Source: Microscillaceae bacterium (GTDB lineage: Bacteria; Bacteroidota; Bacteroidia; Cytophagales; Microscillaceae). Taken from it: a stretch of DNA of 7,425 bases. Shown piece by piece: positions 7,353 to 7,425 of this stretch; position 1 is the stretch's first letter; each line of letters opens with the position of its first letter. Location of the stretch: positions 1 to 7,425 of the forward strand of contig DMHB01000384.1 in assembly GCA_003449595.1 (NCBI GenBank), in the 5' to 3' direction. A program made the translations under genes and the position numbers. The notes under the pieces were generated by a model, which was not told where the DNA came from, searched no databases, and saw nothing but the letters and a program-made list of their open reading frames with translations.

Positions 7353-7425
7353 AGTAACAGTAAAAAGAAACTCTCTTTTCCAAAGAAACAACTAAATAAC
7401 GCAAACAACGTAATTTTACACAATG

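Noticed and set aside
7423..7425. ATG at the very end of the window, possible start of a divergent plus-strand gene
   Set aside because: A single codon gives no evidence of coding, and the TAATTTTA just before it is too close to be its promoter. Sequence beyond the window would be needed.

Overview
The window looks like chromosomal DNA of a member of the Bacteroidota, probably Cytophagales-like. This rests on moderate G+C, near-absence of Shine-Dalgarno sequences before the starts, two copies of the Bacteroidota-type -7 promoter element (TAnnTTTG, both TAAATTTG), and a giant exported TPR-CHAT protein of a kind common in that phylum. Ranks below phylum are a guess.

Layout. (1) Positions 1-1308, plus strand: the 3' part of an Amt-family ammonium transporter. 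Its reading frame is open to the left edge, so the true start lies outside. It ends at a clear rho-independent terminator (about 1356-1390). (2) Positions 1498-2490, plus strand: a full-length lipoate-protein ligase A with its own likely promoter at about 1433-1463. (3) Positions 2497-2913, plus strand: two short unrecognised reading frames behind lplA. They lie in the same frame and are separated by a single TAA, and they end on a strong terminator hairpin whose loop contains the last stop codon. They are either two tiny genes or one 125-138-codon gene interrupted by a stop. (4) Positions 2970-7307, minus strand and convergent with the above: one very large gene for an exported protein with about 21 tetratricopeptide repeats followed by a CHAT (caspase-like) protease domain whose His/Cys dyad is intact. 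Its likely promoter is at 7345-7352. The last 70 or so bases are AT-rich upstream DNA.

The genes do not form an obvious pathway. Amt (nitrogen uptake) and LplA (lipoate scavenging) are housekeeping or nutritional functions in separate transcription units. The TPR-CHAT gene is a separate monocistronic unit. It is the most interesting element: a predicted secreted or periplasmic caspase-like protease with a long, metrically exact TPR solenoid as sensor or scaffold. No CRISPR array, gasdermin, transposase or tRNA is visible in the window, so its partner, if there is one, is not here.
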